From: Lysinibacillus mangiferihumi
Lineage (GTDB): Bacteria > Bacillota > Bacilli > Bacillales_A > Planococcaceae
Length of the DNA: 59,068 nt
Assembly: GCF_003049665.1 (NCBI RefSeq)
Contig: NZ_PYWM01000030.1
Span: 1 to 59,068, forward strand
Direction: 5' to 3'
A program made the translations under genes and the position numbers. The notes beneath the pieces were generated by a model that saw only the letters and a program-made list of their open reading frames with translations, was not told where the DNA came from and did no database searches. How positions within the stretch are numbered: the stretch's first letter is position 1; each line of letters starts with the position of its first letter. Below are positions 1 through 9,994 of this stretch, one piece after another.

Positions 1-120
1 TGCCTCCAGCTTCCTTCAGATTCCGCATCGCCACGGACACCCTTGCTCTTGGCTAACCTCTACTTCTGTCTTCGGGGTTCGGGACTTGCACCCTATAGTT
101 CATACGCATGCCGGGCGCAC
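1..120 (-). mobile_element. 5' end of a group IIC intron (partial)
   Basis: Read on the minus strand, the sequence starts at 120 with GTGCGCCCGGCATG and continues with ACTATAGGGTGCAAGTCCCG and a GAATCTGAAGGAAGC stretch. This is the conserved domain I start of bacterial class C group II introns. The intron runs off the left edge, so its reverse transcriptase is not visible. The 5' boundary lies two bases after the T-tract of the folD terminator, the target class C introns are known to prefer. Confidence 0.85.
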
Positions 121-122
121 GC

Positions 123-161
123 AAAAAGAGAGCCACCTCAAAAGTAATGAGATGGCTCTCT
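123..161 (-). terminator. folD intrinsic terminator, intron target
   Basis: A 14-bp stem (127-140 with 148-161, one G-T pair) is followed on the minus strand by TTTTT. It lies just downstream of folD and directly abuts the group IIC intron. Confidence 0.9.
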
Positions 162-188
162 AAGCAAACGAAATTCTATTGTAATCAA

Positions 189-1052
189 TTACTTCATTTT
201 ATTCGCAAGCTTTGTTTCTGCCGCTTGCACAGTGTTGAAGAGTAACATCGTGATTGTCATCGGGCCGACACCGCCTGGAACTGGTGTAATGTGAGATGCG
301 ATACCGTCAACCTCTGCAAAGTTTACGTCGCCGCATAGCTTGTTGTTTTCATCGCGGTTAATGCCGACATCAATAACAACAGCACCTTCTTTAACATGCT
401 CTTTTGTAATAAAGTTCGCACGCCCCACCGCTGCAATTAAAATATCCGCTTGTTTTGTGAATGAAGGTAAATCTGGTGTTTTTGAATGCGTGTATGTCAC
501 CGTCGCATCTTTTTGTAGCAATAGTTGACCCATTGGTTTCCCTACAATATGGCTTCTACCTACAATGACTGCATGCTTCCCAGCGATTTCAATTCCTGAA
601 TATTCAAGAAGCTTCATCACGCCAAACGGAGTACATGGTAAAAATGTTTCCTGGCCAAGCATCATTTTCCCAACGCTAACTGGCGAGAAGCCATCTACAT
701 CTTTTTCAACAGCGATTGTCGCAATAACTGTGTCCTCATCAATATGTTTAGGCAGTGGTAATTGTACTAAAATCCCGTGAATATCTTCACGATTATTTAA
801 ACATTCAATTTGCACTAACAGCTCTTCTTGTGTCGTTTCCTCTGGCAGTTTAATTAACTCTGAAAACATCCCAATTGCTTCACAAGATTTTTGCTTATTT
901 CTCACATATGTAGCTGAAGCTTGGTTGTCCCCAACTAGAACAACCGCTAAGCCTGGAATTAAACCTTGCTCCTTTAAACGAGCTACTCGCTCGGCTACTG
1001 AACTACGAATTTCTTGACCAATCTCTTTACCATTAATAATTGCACTTGACAT
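189..1052 (-). CDS. folD: Bifunctional methylenetetrahydrofolate dehydrogenase/cyclohydrolase
   Basis: FolD, 287 aa, the usual length. It oxidises 5,10-methylene-THF with NADP and hydrolyses the methenyl product to 10-formyl-THF in cytosolic one-carbon metabolism. The N-terminal catalytic half shows the YVxxK signature (Y49, K53). The C-terminal Rossmann half has [17 protein letters not shown] near residue 165 and [11 protein letters not shown] near the end. The ATG has an AAGGAG site about 10 nt upstream. It lies 34 bp downstream of nusB in the same direction, the order seen in other Bacilli, and ends in a strong terminator. Confidence 0.97.
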   Translation of the reverse strand: MSSAIINGKEIGQEIRSSVAERVARLKEQGLIPGLAVVLVGDNQASATYVRNKQKSCEAIGMFSELIKLPEETTQEELLVQIECLNNREDIHGILVQLPLPKHIDEDTVIATIAVEKDVDGFSPVSVGKMMLGQETFLPCTPFGVMKLLEYSGIEIAGKHAVIVGRSHIVGKPMGQLLLQKDATVTYTHSKTPDLPSFTKQADILIAAVGRANFITKEHVKEGAVVIDVGINRDENNKLCGDVNFAEVDGIASHITPVPGGVGPMTITMLLFNTVQAAETKLANKMK

Positions 1053-1086
1053 AAACCTTAGTTACTCCTTCCAATTCAACACATTT

Positions 1087-1467
1087 TTATTGTTCTGTAA
1101 ATTTAGAAAGTACGCCATTAACAAATTTTGACGATTTATCGTCTCCAAATGTTTTGCATAACTCGATTGCTTCATTAAGTACTACTCTTTTTGGTGTTTC
1201 TTGCATGTATAAAAGCTCGTATACAGCTAGTCGTAAAACTGTTCTCTCAATTTTTGGCAGACGGGCAAGTGACCACTTTTCTAGATGCTGCGTTAATGCC
1301 GCATCAATTTCCTCTAAATGTTCAGCTGTTCCATTTACAATCTTTTCGTAGAAAGCATTTGTCGGTTGACCTTTAATATGTGCTTTTGCTTCTTCGACTG
1401 TAAGATCCGTATTGTCTAGCTGAAACAAAACTTGCAACGCTTTTTCACGTGCTTCATGTCGTTTCAT
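1087..1467 (-). CDS. nusB: Transcription antitermination factor NusB
   Basis: NusB, 126 aa, an all-helical RNA-binding protein that joins NusE (S10) on boxA RNA to promote rRNA antitermination. The start MKRHEAREKALQVLFQ and the internal RLPKIERTVLRLAVYELLY segment are family signatures. An AAGGAGAG ribosome-binding site precedes the ATG. It is probably co-transcribed with folD. In B. subtilis yqhY and accBC lie immediately upstream; here they have been moved away by inserted genes. Confidence 0.96.
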   Translation of the reverse strand: MKRHEAREKALQVLFQLDNTDLTVEEAKAHIKGQPTNAFYEKIVNGTAEHLEEIDAALTQHLEKWSLARLPKIERTVLRLAVYELLYMQETPKRVVLNEAIELCKTFGDDKSSKFVNGVLSKFTEQ

Positions 1468-1795
1468 GTAAAGCTCTCCTTCTTAAGTGGCATTAAGGTT
1501 TATAATAGCATAAATTCGTACGAGAAACACGGATTCAAGCAAGTTTTCAATAATCTGAAACCTTTTTCAAGCAACTTTCTACTTATTTTAACTTCTAATT
1601 TGTTGAAATGTTAAAAATGTAGTGCTACCTTATTTTTAACTTGTGGACCTTCTTACAATATATAATAGAAACTTTTAATAATAAGATTCAATCTTATCGA
1701 GCCATTTCTTTGCTGAATGCTATAATAAAAAAATACACTTTCTTTAGCGAGAGTTTGACACAAACGCAACATTTTTTACTAGTGGAGGAAAACAG
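1468..1795. other. Divergent intergenic region nusB/bmrR
   Basis: This 328-bp AT-rich gap separates divergent genes and must hold both promoters. TATTATAA near 1520 (minus) and ATATATAATAG near 1658 (plus) are possible -10 elements, but no convincing -35 partner was found. No ORF or RNA structure was recognised. Confidence 0.4.
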
Positions 1796-2638
1796 ATGAA
1801 AGAACATTATTATACAATCGGGGAAGTTGCAAAATTAGCAAACCTTTCTGTGCAGACCCTTCGTTACTACGACCAAATTGACTTGTTTAAGCCTGCTTAT
1901 ACTGATTCCGCTAGCAATTACCGCTATTATAAAGACAGTCAGATTTTTTACTTAGATATCATTAAGTCACTAAAATATATCGGGACATCACTTGAAGACA
2001 TTAAAAAGGCGCTTATGCTAACGCCTGAAGAGCTGCTTGTTTTTTTAGAACAACAAGAACAACGGTTGGAAGAAAAAATTTCACGTCTGAATGAAGTAAG
2101 ATACACGCTGTTGAAAACAAAAAAGCAAATGCAAGAGCAAATTGACATCCCCATCTTCGGCGAAGTATACACGCGTTTTGAAGAAGAAATGCCAATATTA
2201 CAAGTGACTACGACTGAACTGACACCCACTTCTAGCACCAATACATACTACAGCATTTTAACAAAAATTATCGAGAATGAAGGAAGTGTCTTAAATAGTC
2301 GCTATGGATGTATTTATCCGCTAGCTCATTACAAAGATGTAAATGACATTTTTTATGATGCGATTTTCACTCCACTATTAACAGAACGTAGATTTTCTAA
2401 ACTGACAACAAATATGAAACAAACCATTGTACCAGCAGGTAAATATGCTTGCATTGCTTTTATTTATAACCCCGATACGTATTTTTCCTTTTACGAAAAA
2501 CTTAAAAAATATGTAGATGCGCAACAAACAGCATTTGAATCCACCGTTTACGAATTATATATGCCAGCAACATTAACTGATGAGCAGGAAAAGAAGTTTA
2601 TTGTAGAATTAAAAATCAGACAAAGTACGACGCTTTAA
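1796..2638 (+). CDS. bmrR: MerR-family multidrug-sensing activator BmrR
   Basis: BmrR-like activator, 280 aa. The N-terminal MerR winged helix (1-75: YYTIGEVAKLANLSVQTLRYY) binds the drug-efflux promoter. A long dimerisation helix (75-115) and a GyrI-like effector domain (120-280) follow. The VYEL motif puts a glutamate at residue 253, where BmrR of B. subtilis has the buried Glu that senses lipophilic cations. A GGAGGAAA site precedes the ATG. It lies just upstream of the co-directional bmr, the reverse of the B. subtilis order, and probably activates that promoter. Confidence 0.9.
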   Translation: MKEHYYTIGEVAKLANLSVQTLRYYDQIDLFKPAYTDSASNYRYYKDSQIFYLDIIKSLKYIGTSLEDIKKALMLTPEELLVFLEQQEQRLEEKISRLNEVRYTLLKTKKQMQEQIDIPIFGEVYTRFEEEMPILQVTTTELTPTSSTNTYYSILTKIIENEGSVLNSRYGCIYPLAHYKDVNDIFYDAIFTPLLTERRFSKLTTNMKQTIVPAGKYACIAFIYNPDTYFSFYEKLKKYVDAQQTAFESTVYELYMPATLTDEQEKKFIVELKIRQSTTL

Positions 2639-2732
2639 TCACCTTCCTCTTTTAAGGAAGAATAATTAGAGGGCGGGCATTGCATAACTATGCCGTTTTA
2701 CTTCCACACTAAAAAAAATAAAAACAAATCTT

Positions 2733-2763
2733 TTGACCCTATAGTAACTATAGGGTTTATTGT
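2733..2763 (+). promoter_or_regulatory. bmr promoter with MerR-type operator
   Basis: TTGACC (2733-2738) and TATTGT (2758-2763) are 19 bp apart, the over-long spacing typical of MerR-activated promoters. A perfect 9-bp inverted repeat, ACCCTATAG/CTATAGGGT with a TAA centre (2736-2756), fills the spacer. This is almost certainly the BmrR operator. Confidence 0.85.
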
Positions 2764-2829
2764 ATTAGATGGAAAATATTCTAGTAGATTATGAATCTCG
2801 TGTATCGTGAACTGTTGAAGGAGAGAAAA

Positions 2830-3999
2830 ATGAACAAGAAACAAGCTATAACATTAACTATTTTATTAGCCAATCTCTTTATCGCCTTTTTAGGAATAGG
2901 ATTGGTTATCCCGGTATTACCAACTATTATGAACGAGCTTAATATTACAGGCTCTGTCGTTGGCTATATGGTGGCAGCATTTGCCATAACACAACTCATT
3001 GTATCGCCAATTGCAGGGAAACTGGTGGACCGTATTGGCCGAAAAATCATGATTGTTGTTGGTCTATTTATTTTTGGCCTTTCAGAGCTATTATTCGGGA
3101 TGGGCCGTTCCATTGAAATTTTATTTTTATCGCGTATGCTTGGTGGTGTAAGTGCTGCTTTTATTATGCCCGCAGTAACAGCATTTATTGCTGATATCAC
3201 AACAATGGCGCAACGTCCGAAAGCACTTGGCTATATGAGTGCAGCTATTAGTACAGGCTTTATTATAGGACCAGGGCTCGGTGGATTTTTAGCAGAATAC
3301 GGTACACGTTTACCATTCTTCGCTGCCGGTGTTCTTGGTTTCGTAGCAGCGTTATTATCGCTCACATTTTTAAAAGAACCGACACGTGCTACGGATGATA
3401 CAGAAGCCGCATCTTCTATTTTCAGCAGTGCGAAACGAATTTTTAGCCCTTTGTATTTCATTGCATTTGTGCTTATTTTTGTCCTTTCATTTGGTCTTGC
3501 AGCATTCGAATCACTTTTTAGTTTATTCGTTGATCATAAATTTGCATTTACACCATCTGATATTGCTATTATCATTACCGGTAGTGGTATTATTGGTGCC
3601 ATTGCCCAATTACTATTGTTTGACTGGCTTACGAAGAAAATGGGCGAGATTAATGTTATTCGATACTCCCTCATTCTGTCTGCCACGCTGACTTTTGCCA
3701 TGACAATCGTTAATCATTATTTCGCAATATTATTTGTGACATTCTTTATTTTTGTCGGCTTCGATTTAATTCGTCCTGCTGTTACGTCCTATTTATCAAA
3801 AATCGCAGGAAATGAGCAGGGCTTTGTCGGGGGCATGAACTCTATGTTTACAAGTCTCGGAAATATATTCGGACCAATTATCGGGGGAATATTATTCGAC
3901 ATTGACTTAAATTATCCTTATTACTTTGCTACCATCGTGTTAGTTTTCGGCGTAATACTTGCACTGTTCTGGAAGAAACCAAAAGATATCGCGCTATAA
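2830..3999 (+). CDS. bmr: MFS multidrug efflux transporter Bmr
   Basis: Twelve-helix MFS drug/H+ antiporter, 389 aa, closely resembling Bmr/Blt/NorA. Motif A-like GKLVDRIGRKIM lies after TM2, the antiporter motif GYMSAAISTGFIIGPGLGG is in TM5, and the C-terminal half has GNEQGFVGGMNSMFTSLGN. The ATG at 2830 is chosen because AAGGAGAG lies just upstream. An in-frame ATG at 2791 would add 13 residues without a good site. It is controlled by the 19-bp-spacer promoter and BmrR encoded next to it, and probably exports lipophilic cationic drugs and fluoroquinolones. Confidence 0.93.
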   Translation: MNKKQAITLTILLANLFIAFLGIGLVIPVLPTIMNELNITGSVVGYMVAAFAITQLIVSPIAGKLVDRIGRKIMIVVGLFIFGLSELLFGMGRSIEILFLSRMLGGVSAAFIMPAVTAFIADITTMAQRPKALGYMSAAISTGFIIGPGLGGFLAEYGTRLPFFAAGVLGFVAALLSLTFLKEPTRATDDTEAASSIFSSAKRIFSPLYFIAFVLIFVLSFGLAAFESLFSLFVDHKFAFTPSDIAIIITGSGIIGAIAQLLLFDWLTKKMGEINVIRYSLILSATLTFAMTIVNHYFAILFVTFFIFVGFDLIRPAVTSYLSKIAGNEQGFVGGMNSMFTSLGNIFGPIIGGILFDIDLNYPYYFATIVLVFGVILALFWKKPKDIAL

Positions 4000-4016
4000 A
4001 ACCTTTTAACCAATTT

Positions 4017-4073
4017 AAAAAGGAGTTGCCTTCTATGGTGAAATATCACCAAGATGGCAGCTCCTCTTTTTTT
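4017..4073. terminator. Bidirectional terminator bmr/yqhY
   Basis: AGGAGTTGCC (4021-4030) pairs with GGCAGCTCCT (4056-4065). A run of T follows on the plus strand and A precedes it, so it can serve both convergent genes. Confidence 0.85.
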
Positions 4074-4482
4074 ATTCTGGTACTACTGTTTCCTCTTTTT
4101 CGAAGTGAATACCTGTAATATGGACATTCACCTCTGCTGTTTCAAGTGCAGTCATATTTAAAATTGCTTGGCGAATTTGCGTTTGTACATCCTTTGCCAC
4201 TTTCGGAATTGAATAGCCATATTTTACAGAACAAAATACATCAATTGTAATTTGTCCATGTTCTGTTACACCAGATTTTATGCCCTTATTGTGTACTTTC
4301 TTACCGAAGCGTTCAACGACGCCAGTTGCTATATTACCACGCGTTGCTGCGATACCCTCTACCTCGTTTACTGCGATTCCAGCTACAATTTCAATTACTT
4401 CTGCAGCTACTTCAATTTTCCCAAGCTCTTCTTTACCAGAAGGTGTTGGTTGTACGAAAGATTGTCCTACTTTCTCTGCCAT
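4072..4482 (-). CDS. yqhY: Asp23/Gls24 family protein YqhY
   Basis: Asp23/Gls24-family protein, 136 aa. In B. subtilis YqhY lies between accC and nusB and is linked to control of acetyl-CoA carboxylase. The conserved core is GKIEVAAEVIEIVAGIAV then GIAATRG, with VSVKYGYSIPKVA-type sequence in the second half. The start is placed at 4482, where AAAGGATG lies upstream; a start at 4518 would add 12 residues without a clear site. Its usual neighbours accC and nusB are 7.5 kb and 2.6 kb away. Confidence 0.88.
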   Translation of the reverse strand: MAEKVGQSFVQPTPSGKEELGKIEVAAEVIEIVAGIAVNEVEGIAATRGNIATGVVERFGKKVHNKGIKSGVTEHGQITIDVFCSVKYGYSIPKVAKDVQTQIRQAILNMTALETAEVNVHITGIHFEKEETVVPE

Positions 4483-4637
4483 ACAAATATCATCCTTTCC
4501 CTTACACATCGCAAGCAAATGCTGTTGTTATGCTTATTATACTATAAAAAGGAAGGTTTGGCTTAGAAAAGACGTTTTCATTTTTTTACATACAAGTAAT
4601 CTTAGATTTTTCTTCCTTGTTGATTAGACATTGAAAG

Positions 4638-6521
4638 TTAAACACTGGCTTCTATTTTGCTTTCAATGGGCTTTTTCCACATACCAACCATAACCGCAGT
4701 TACTATTGCACCGACGACTAACGATACAACGTACAGCAGAGGTTTTTGCACCGCCCAGATCACAAAGATACCACCGTGTGGAGCTTGCAACGTACAGCCG
4801 AAATATAATGCTAACCCTCCAGCAACTGCTGCACCGACAACAGAACTTACAATGACACGAATTGGATCTGCCGCAGCAAATGGAATGGCGCCTTCTGTTA
4901 TAAAGGAAAGTCCCATAATATAGTTTGTCTTACCCGCATCCCGCTGTGCTAATGTAAATTTATTTTTAAAGAATGTTGTCGCAAGCGCTAATCCTAGTGG
5001 CGGAATCATCCCACCAATCATGACCGCTGCCTGCGGTGCATACTGACCCGCATCAATCATTGCAATGCCAAATGTGAAGGCAGCTTTATTAATGGGGCCT
5101 CCCATATCAACTGCCATCATACCGGCAAGAATCATGCCTACCAACACAATATTGGTTCCGCTTAAGCCGTTTAACCATGTTGTCAATTCATCCATTATTA
5201 ATTTCACTGGGGTATTGACGACAAATATCATAATGAACCCTACAATTACCATACTGAACAACGGATATAGTAATACAGGTTTTATTCCCTCGAATGACTG
5301 TGGCAAGCGAGAGAAGAGCTTTTTTAAAGCAATCACAATATAGCCTGCTAAAAACCCTGCCACTAATCCACCTAAAAATCCCGCACCACCTGATGCAGCT
5401 AAATAACCGCCAACCATACCAGGTGCTAAAGCAGGACGATCAGCAATACCCATTGCGATAAATCCAGCTAATACGGGAATTAATAATGCAAAGGCGTTTC
5501 CACCACCAATTAAATTGAGCGCTTCAGCTATTGGACCCTCTGCATTAATACCACCGATTAAAAAGGATAAGGCAATTAATAATCCTCCCCCAACAACAAA
5601 TGGCAACATATTAGAGATTCCATTCATCAATGGTTGATAAAAATATTCTTTAAACTTCCCTTCACCGACAGCCGCTGCAACTTGACCACTAGCTTCACGC
5701 GATACATGATAAATGGGCGCATCTTGTTGTAAAGCACGCTCTAACAGCTCATCTGTTTTCCGAATTCCTGCAGCTACAGGAACTTTAATAACATGCTTAC
5801 CAGCAAAACGATGCATGTCAACTTGCTTATCGGCTGCAACGATAATGGCTAGCGCTTTGTCAATTTCCGCTGCGGTTAATGCGTCTTTTATTCCTGTTGC
5901 ACCATTTGTTTCAACTCTAATGGCAATGCCTTTTTCTTGTGCTTTTGCCTTTAATGCATCGGCTGCCATATATGTATGGGCAATACCCGTAGGACATGCT
6001 GTTACAGCTAAAATAAGCGGTGCGTTGTCTGCGCTTTTTACTGTATGTTCTTCGTCGCCATCTTGTGCTTTTTCTTGCGCTTCAATAATACGAATGACCT
6101 CTTCTGGCGTTTGTGCCGCCAATAATTGATTACGCAATGTTACATCCATCAATAAAGAAGAAAGACGGGATAAAGTTTCAAGATGCTCGTTATTCGCACC
6201 GGCACTTGCTGCTATCATAAAGAAAAGATGTACTTTTTGTCCATCTAATGCATCAAACGCAACACCTTCTTTTGATTTTGCAAATAATATAGAAGGAATT
6301 TTGACTGCATCTGTTTTGGCATGCGGAATGGCAATCCCTTCCCCTATACCAGTAGTACTCTGTGATTCTCTCTGTAAAATCGCTTTTTTAAATCCATCAA
6401 AATTGTTTAAACGACCAGCTAGATGTAATTTTTCCGTCATTTCATCTATAGCTGCATCTTTATTAGTAGCAGCCAAATCAATCATAACGGTATCTATTTT
6501 TAAAAGATCCGAAATTTTCAT
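4638..6521 (-). CDS. fruA: PTS fructose transporter IIABC
   Basis: Three-domain fructose permease, 627 aa, which takes up fructose as fructose 1-phosphate. EIIA is residues 1-145, with the phospho-accepting His67 in GIAIPHAKT. EIIB is about 167-265, with Cys176 in AVTACPTGIAHT. The membrane EIIC, about 290-620, has eight or more hydrophobic helices. The start has a GAGGTGG site. It is last in the ptsH-ptsI-fruR-fruK-fruA operon, 20 bp after fruK. All phosphotransfer partners are in the same transcription unit. Confidence 0.95.
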   Translation of the reverse strand: MKISDLLKIDTVMIDLAATNKDAAIDEMTEKLHLAGRLNNFDGFKKAILQRESQSTTGIGEGIAIPHAKTDAVKIPSILFAKSKEGVAFDALDGQKVHLFFMIAASAGANNEHLETLSRLSSLLMDVTLRNQLLAAQTPEEVIRIIEAQEKAQDGDEEHTVKSADNAPLILAVTACPTGIAHTYMAADALKAKAQEKGIAIRVETNGATGIKDALTAAEIDKALAIIVAADKQVDMHRFAGKHVIKVPVAAGIRKTDELLERALQQDAPIYHVSREASGQVAAAVGEGKFKEYFYQPLMNGISNMLPFVVGGGLLIALSFLIGGINAEGPIAEALNLIGGGNAFALLIPVLAGFIAMGIADRPALAPGMVGGYLAASGGAGFLGGLVAGFLAGYIVIALKKLFSRLPQSFEGIKPVLLYPLFSMVIVGFIMIFVVNTPVKLIMDELTTWLNGLSGTNIVLVGMILAGMMAVDMGGPINKAAFTFGIAMIDAGQYAPQAAVMIGGMIPPLGLALATTFFKNKFTLAQRDAGKTNYIMGLSFITEGAIPFAAADPIRVIVSSVVGAAVAGGLALYFGCTLQAPHGGIFVIWAVQKPLLYVVSLVVGAIVTAVMVGMWKKPIESKIEASV

Positions 6522-6541
6522 AACCGACTACACCACCTCTA

Positions 6542-7453
6542 TTAAATTTTTTTGATAGCTACTTGATCCATTAAAAAATCAATCATGTTTTTTGAGGCTA
6601 AGTCTTTGCTAAAAGCAGTTGCACTTCCTGTTGCTACGGCTACTTGCAACGCTTTACGCAAGTCTTGTTTTTGTGCATATGTCCCAATAAAACCTGCTAC
6701 TAATGAGTCACCGGCACCTACAGAATTTACCACGTCACCTTGTGGAACAGTAGCCTTGTAAACTTCATCATTTACAAAAAGCAAAGCGCCATCACCAGCC
6801 ATGGACACAATGACATGTTCAGCTCCCATCGCTAATACCTTTTTGCCATATGATATAATGTCATCCATTGTATGAATCGCTACACCAAATAAATCGCTTA
6901 ATTCATGGTGATTTGGCTTTACTAAAAATGGTTTTTGTTGTAATACATCAGCAAGCACCTTCCCACCCGCATCCACCACTACTTTCACGCCACGGATACG
7001 GTATTTCGCCGTAATATCACAATAAAAGCTTTTTGGTAGGGAAGGTGGAATACTACCTGCTAATATTAAAATATCCCCTGCTTGTAAGTTTTCTAACTTT
7101 TTATATAACTCTTGCATATTTTGTTCGGTTAATGCAGGGCCTTGTCCATTAATTTCTGTCTCATTTTCTGTTTTCAGCTTGATATTGATTCGACTATCTT
7201 CTTGTACATTTACAAAATCTGTTTGAATCCCTTCGCTTTCTAAAGCCTTGTGAATATATGCCCCTGTAAAGCCTCCTATATACCCTAATGCAACAGAAGG
7301 AACACCCATCGTGTTTAACACACGCGAAACATTAATACCTTTTCCACCTGGAAATTTACTTTCACGCTCAATGCGATTTAAGTGATTCAATTGAAAATCG
7401 GGCACTTCAACAATCAAGTCAATAGATGGATTCAGTGTTACTGTATAAATCAT
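6542..7453 (-). CDS. fruK: 1-phosphofructokinase
   Basis: PfkB-family kinase, 303 aa, that converts fructose 1-phosphate to fructose 1,6-bisphosphate for glycolysis. It shows the N-terminal signature PGGKGINVSRVL near residue 37 and the C-terminal anion-hole and catalytic motif GAGDSLVAGFIG near residue 246. Its ATG overlaps the fruR stop codon by four bases (ATGA), indicating translational coupling. fruA follows after 20 bp. Confidence 0.95.
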   Translation of the reverse strand: MIYTVTLNPSIDLIVEVPDFQLNHLNRIERESKFPGGKGINVSRVLNTMGVPSVALGYIGGFTGAYIHKALESEGIQTDFVNVQEDSRINIKLKTENETEINGQGPALTEQNMQELYKKLENLQAGDILILAGSIPPSLPKSFYCDITAKYRIRGVKVVVDAGGKVLADVLQQKPFLVKPNHHELSDLFGVAIHTMDDIISYGKKVLAMGAEHVIVSMAGDGALLFVNDEVYKATVPQGDVVNSVGAGDSLVAGFIGTYAQKQDLRKALQVAVATGSATAFSKDLASKNMIDFLMDQVAIKKI

Positions 7454-8223
7454 GTTGTCACAACCTTCAAGCTTGTTTGATCTAGATATTCTTTTGCTGC
7501 CTCATTAGCCAAATTTGTTGTAAAAATAGTTACTTGATCAATCTCTGCTACTTTTGCAAAAAATATTTCAGAAAACTTACTGTTGTCAGCTAAAACAAAT
7601 GTTTCTTCAGCTAATTCCATTGCCATTTTTTTAAGAATCGCTTCCTCTGGATCAGGTGTTGTCAAGCCAAACTTGATATCTACACCATTCATCCCTAAAA
7701 AACACTTATCAAAGCGATACTGTTTTAAATTTTCTTGCGCTACAGAACCGACTATCGCTTTCGTATTCATTTTTATTCTACCGCCTAATAAATAAGTCGG
7801 AATATTGGCTGACGTTAATGCATCAACATGCATTAAACCATTTGTGACAATAATGATTTTTTTGTTTGTGACAAACGGAATCATCTCCGAAACAGTTGTA
7901 CCAGCATCCAAATACACACAATCTCCATCACGAATCATACTCGCAGCAGCTTTAGCAATGATTTGTTTATCGTGAAGGTTTTTGGATGATTTTTCTTGCA
8001 TTGTTGGCTCCGCTACTTTTGAAGATGGCAGTGTTGCCCCGCCATGTATCCGCTTCAAAATTCCTTGCCCTTCTAATAGTGCTAAATCTCTCCGAATGGT
8101 TGATTCAGATGATTTGGTTCTTTGCACTAAACTTTGTAAATCCACAACCCCGTGTCGAGTTAAAATATCTAAAATAATTTGATGTCGTTCTGCAGTGATA
8201 ATAATGTTCCACCCTCTTGTCAC
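7450..8223 (-). CDS. fruR: DeoR-family fructose operon regulator FruR
   Basis: DeoR-type regulator. A helix-turn-helix (SSESTIRRDLALLEGQGILK) is followed by a sugar-phosphate-binding domain with YLDAGTTVSEM. It probably senses fructose 1-phosphate and controls this operon. The start is unusual. The in-frame GTG at 8223 has no ribosome-binding site, while AGAGGGTGG lies inside its first codons and points to ATT at about 8202. That would give TAERHQ at the position where B. subtilis FruR begins (as recalled). The longer ORF is given here, but the ATT start (about 250 aa) looks more likely. It overlaps fruK by 4 nt. Confidence 0.88.
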   Translation of the reverse strand: MTRGWNIIITAERHQIILDILTRHGVVDLQSLVQRTKSSESTIRRDLALLEGQGILKRIHGGATLPSSKVAEPTMQEKSSKNLHDKQIIAKAAASMIRDGDCVYLDAGTTVSEMIPFVTNKKIIIVTNGLMHVDALTSANIPTYLLGGRIKMNTKAIVGSVAQENLKQYRFDKCFLGMNGVDIKFGLTTPDPEEAILKKMAMELAEETFVLADNSKFSEIFFAKVAEIDQVTIFTTNLANEAAKEYLDQTSLKVVTT

Positions 8224-8275
8224 GTCATTTTTAAAAATCTATCACATTTCTCATGCCTTATTTATCGACAGCATT

Positions 8276-9994
8276 TTATCTCGCTTGCCATAAATATTTT
8301 TTAACATAAGCTTCCACTTCTCTCGCTGTCGTTAGCGTTAATAGTTGCTCTAGATGTGTTGATAAGTTCACTTTTGATAGGTTAGCAATTTGAGCACGTG
8401 TCGTTAAAATTGAAGGTGCACTCATTGAAAATTCATCCAATCCTAATGCTAGCAAAATCGGAATAGCAATTTCGTCACCAGCCATTTCACCACACATCCC
8501 TACCCATTTTCCGTTCTGATGTGCAGCCTCAATAACCATTTTCACCAATCTCAAAATAGCTGGATGATAAGGCTGATACAAATAGGAAACCTGTTCATTC
8601 ATACGATCCGCCGCTAACGTGTATTGTATTAAATCATTCGTGCCTATTGACAAAAAATCAGCCTCTTGTGCAAATAAATCCGCGATCACAGCAGCAGATG
8701 GGATTTCAACCATCATCCCTACTTCAATTGTTTCAGCTACAGGTATGCCTTCATCTCGTAGCTTTTGTTTTTCTTCTAATAATATTGCTTTTGCCTCTCT
8801 AAACTCATCTAGAGTGGCAATCATCGGAAACATTATTTTTAAATTACCGTAAACACTTGCTCGTAACAGGGCACGTAATTGCGTACGGAAAATATCCTGT
8901 TGCGCTAAACAAAGGCGCACTCCACGAAGACCTAAAAATGGATTTAACTCATGTACAAATTTCAAATAGGAAAGGTTTTTATCGCCACCAATATCTAATG
9001 TACGGACAACGGTAGGCTTGCCTTGCATTTTCTCAAGAACCATTTTGTAAGCGAGAAACTGTTCCTCTTCCAATGGCAATTCATGACGATGCATATACAA
9101 AAATTCTGTACGGAATAACCCTATACCATCTCCACCATTAGCAAGTACTAATTCAACATCTTGTGGCTTTCCAATGTTTCCTGCAATCTCTACCCGATGA
9201 CCATCAGCACTCACACTTTCACATAAACGATATTGCTTCAGTAATTGCCTTTGTTCTATAAATGCTTGTTGTTTTTCCAAGTACTCATCCAGTACTTCTT
9301 GTGTTGCATTCATAATAACTTTACCACGCGTACTATCAATAATAATTGGTGCCCCTTGCACAAGTTCTTGAGTAGCAGTTTTTGTCCCGACAATCGCAGG
9401 AATCTCCATTATTCTTGCTAAAATAGCTGAATGTGAAGTTCTACCACCCCTATCCGTAATAAAGCCTTTGACATAGGATGTATCTAGTTGGGCTGTGATA
9501 GATGGTGTTAAATCTTGTGCAACAAGAATGACATCTTTTGAAATGCTACTATAATCAGGTATTTCTACACCTAGCAAATGAGCAAGTAAGCGCGTTGAAA
9601 CATCGTGAATGTCTGTAGCTCGTTCTTGCATATACCTATTATCCATTGCTTCAAATATTTGAATGTATTCATTGGCCGTCTCTTGAACTGCAAATTCTGC
9701 ATTCCAGCCATCATCGATTTTCCCTTCAATTGCTGCTAGCATTTCAGGATCAGCTAATAGTAATAGATGCGCTGAAAATATAGCCGCCTTTTCTGCACCA
9801 AATTTTCTATCTGCAATCGCACGAATTTCTGCTAATTGATTTTTAGCTTTGATACATGCCTCTTTTAGTCTAACCTTTTCAGCATGAATATCCGAAATCC
9901 TACTTTTTTCAAACGACAAATCGGGCTCTATCAAACAATACGCACTTGCTATGGCAACCCCATCGGAAACGGCAATCCCGCTCAATTCTAGCAT
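8276..9994 (-). CDS. ptsI: PTS enzyme I (phosphoenolpyruvate-protein phosphotransferase)
   Basis: Enzyme I, 572 aa, full length. It moves phosphate from PEP to its own histidine (H188 in [12 protein letters not shown]) and then to HPr. The C-terminal PEP-binding barrel has LFRTEFLYM near 293, [11 protein letters not shown] near 451 and the proton donor Cys501 in [11 protein letters not shown]. The start overlaps ptsH by 7 nt. Having ptsHI head a fructose operon instead of standing alone is not the B. subtilis arrangement; whether a second general ptsHI exists elsewhere cannot be seen. Confidence 0.95.
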   Translation of the reverse strand: MLELSGIAVSDGVAIASAYCLIEPDLSFEKSRISDIHAEKVRLKEACIKAKNQLAEIRAIADRKFGAEKAAIFSAHLLLLADPEMLAAIEGKIDDGWNAEFAVQETANEYIQIFEAMDNRYMQERATDIHDVSTRLLAHLLGVEIPDYSSISKDVILVAQDLTPSITAQLDTSYVKGFITDRGGRTSHSAILARIMEIPAIVGTKTATQELVQGAPIIIDSTRGKVIMNATQEVLDEYLEKQQAFIEQRQLLKQYRLCESVSADGHRVEIAGNIGKPQDVELVLANGGDGIGLFRTEFLYMHRHELPLEEEQFLAYKMVLEKMQGKPTVVRTLDIGGDKNLSYLKFVHELNPFLGLRGVRLCLAQQDIFRTQLRALLRASVYGNLKIMFPMIATLDEFREAKAILLEEKQKLRDEGIPVAETIEVGMMVEIPSAAVIADLFAQEADFLSIGTNDLIQYTLAADRMNEQVSYLYQPYHPAILRLVKMVIEAAHQNGKWVGMCGEMAGDEIAIPILLALGLDEFSMSAPSILTTRAQIANLSKVNLSTHLEQLLTLTTAREVEAYVKKYLWQAR

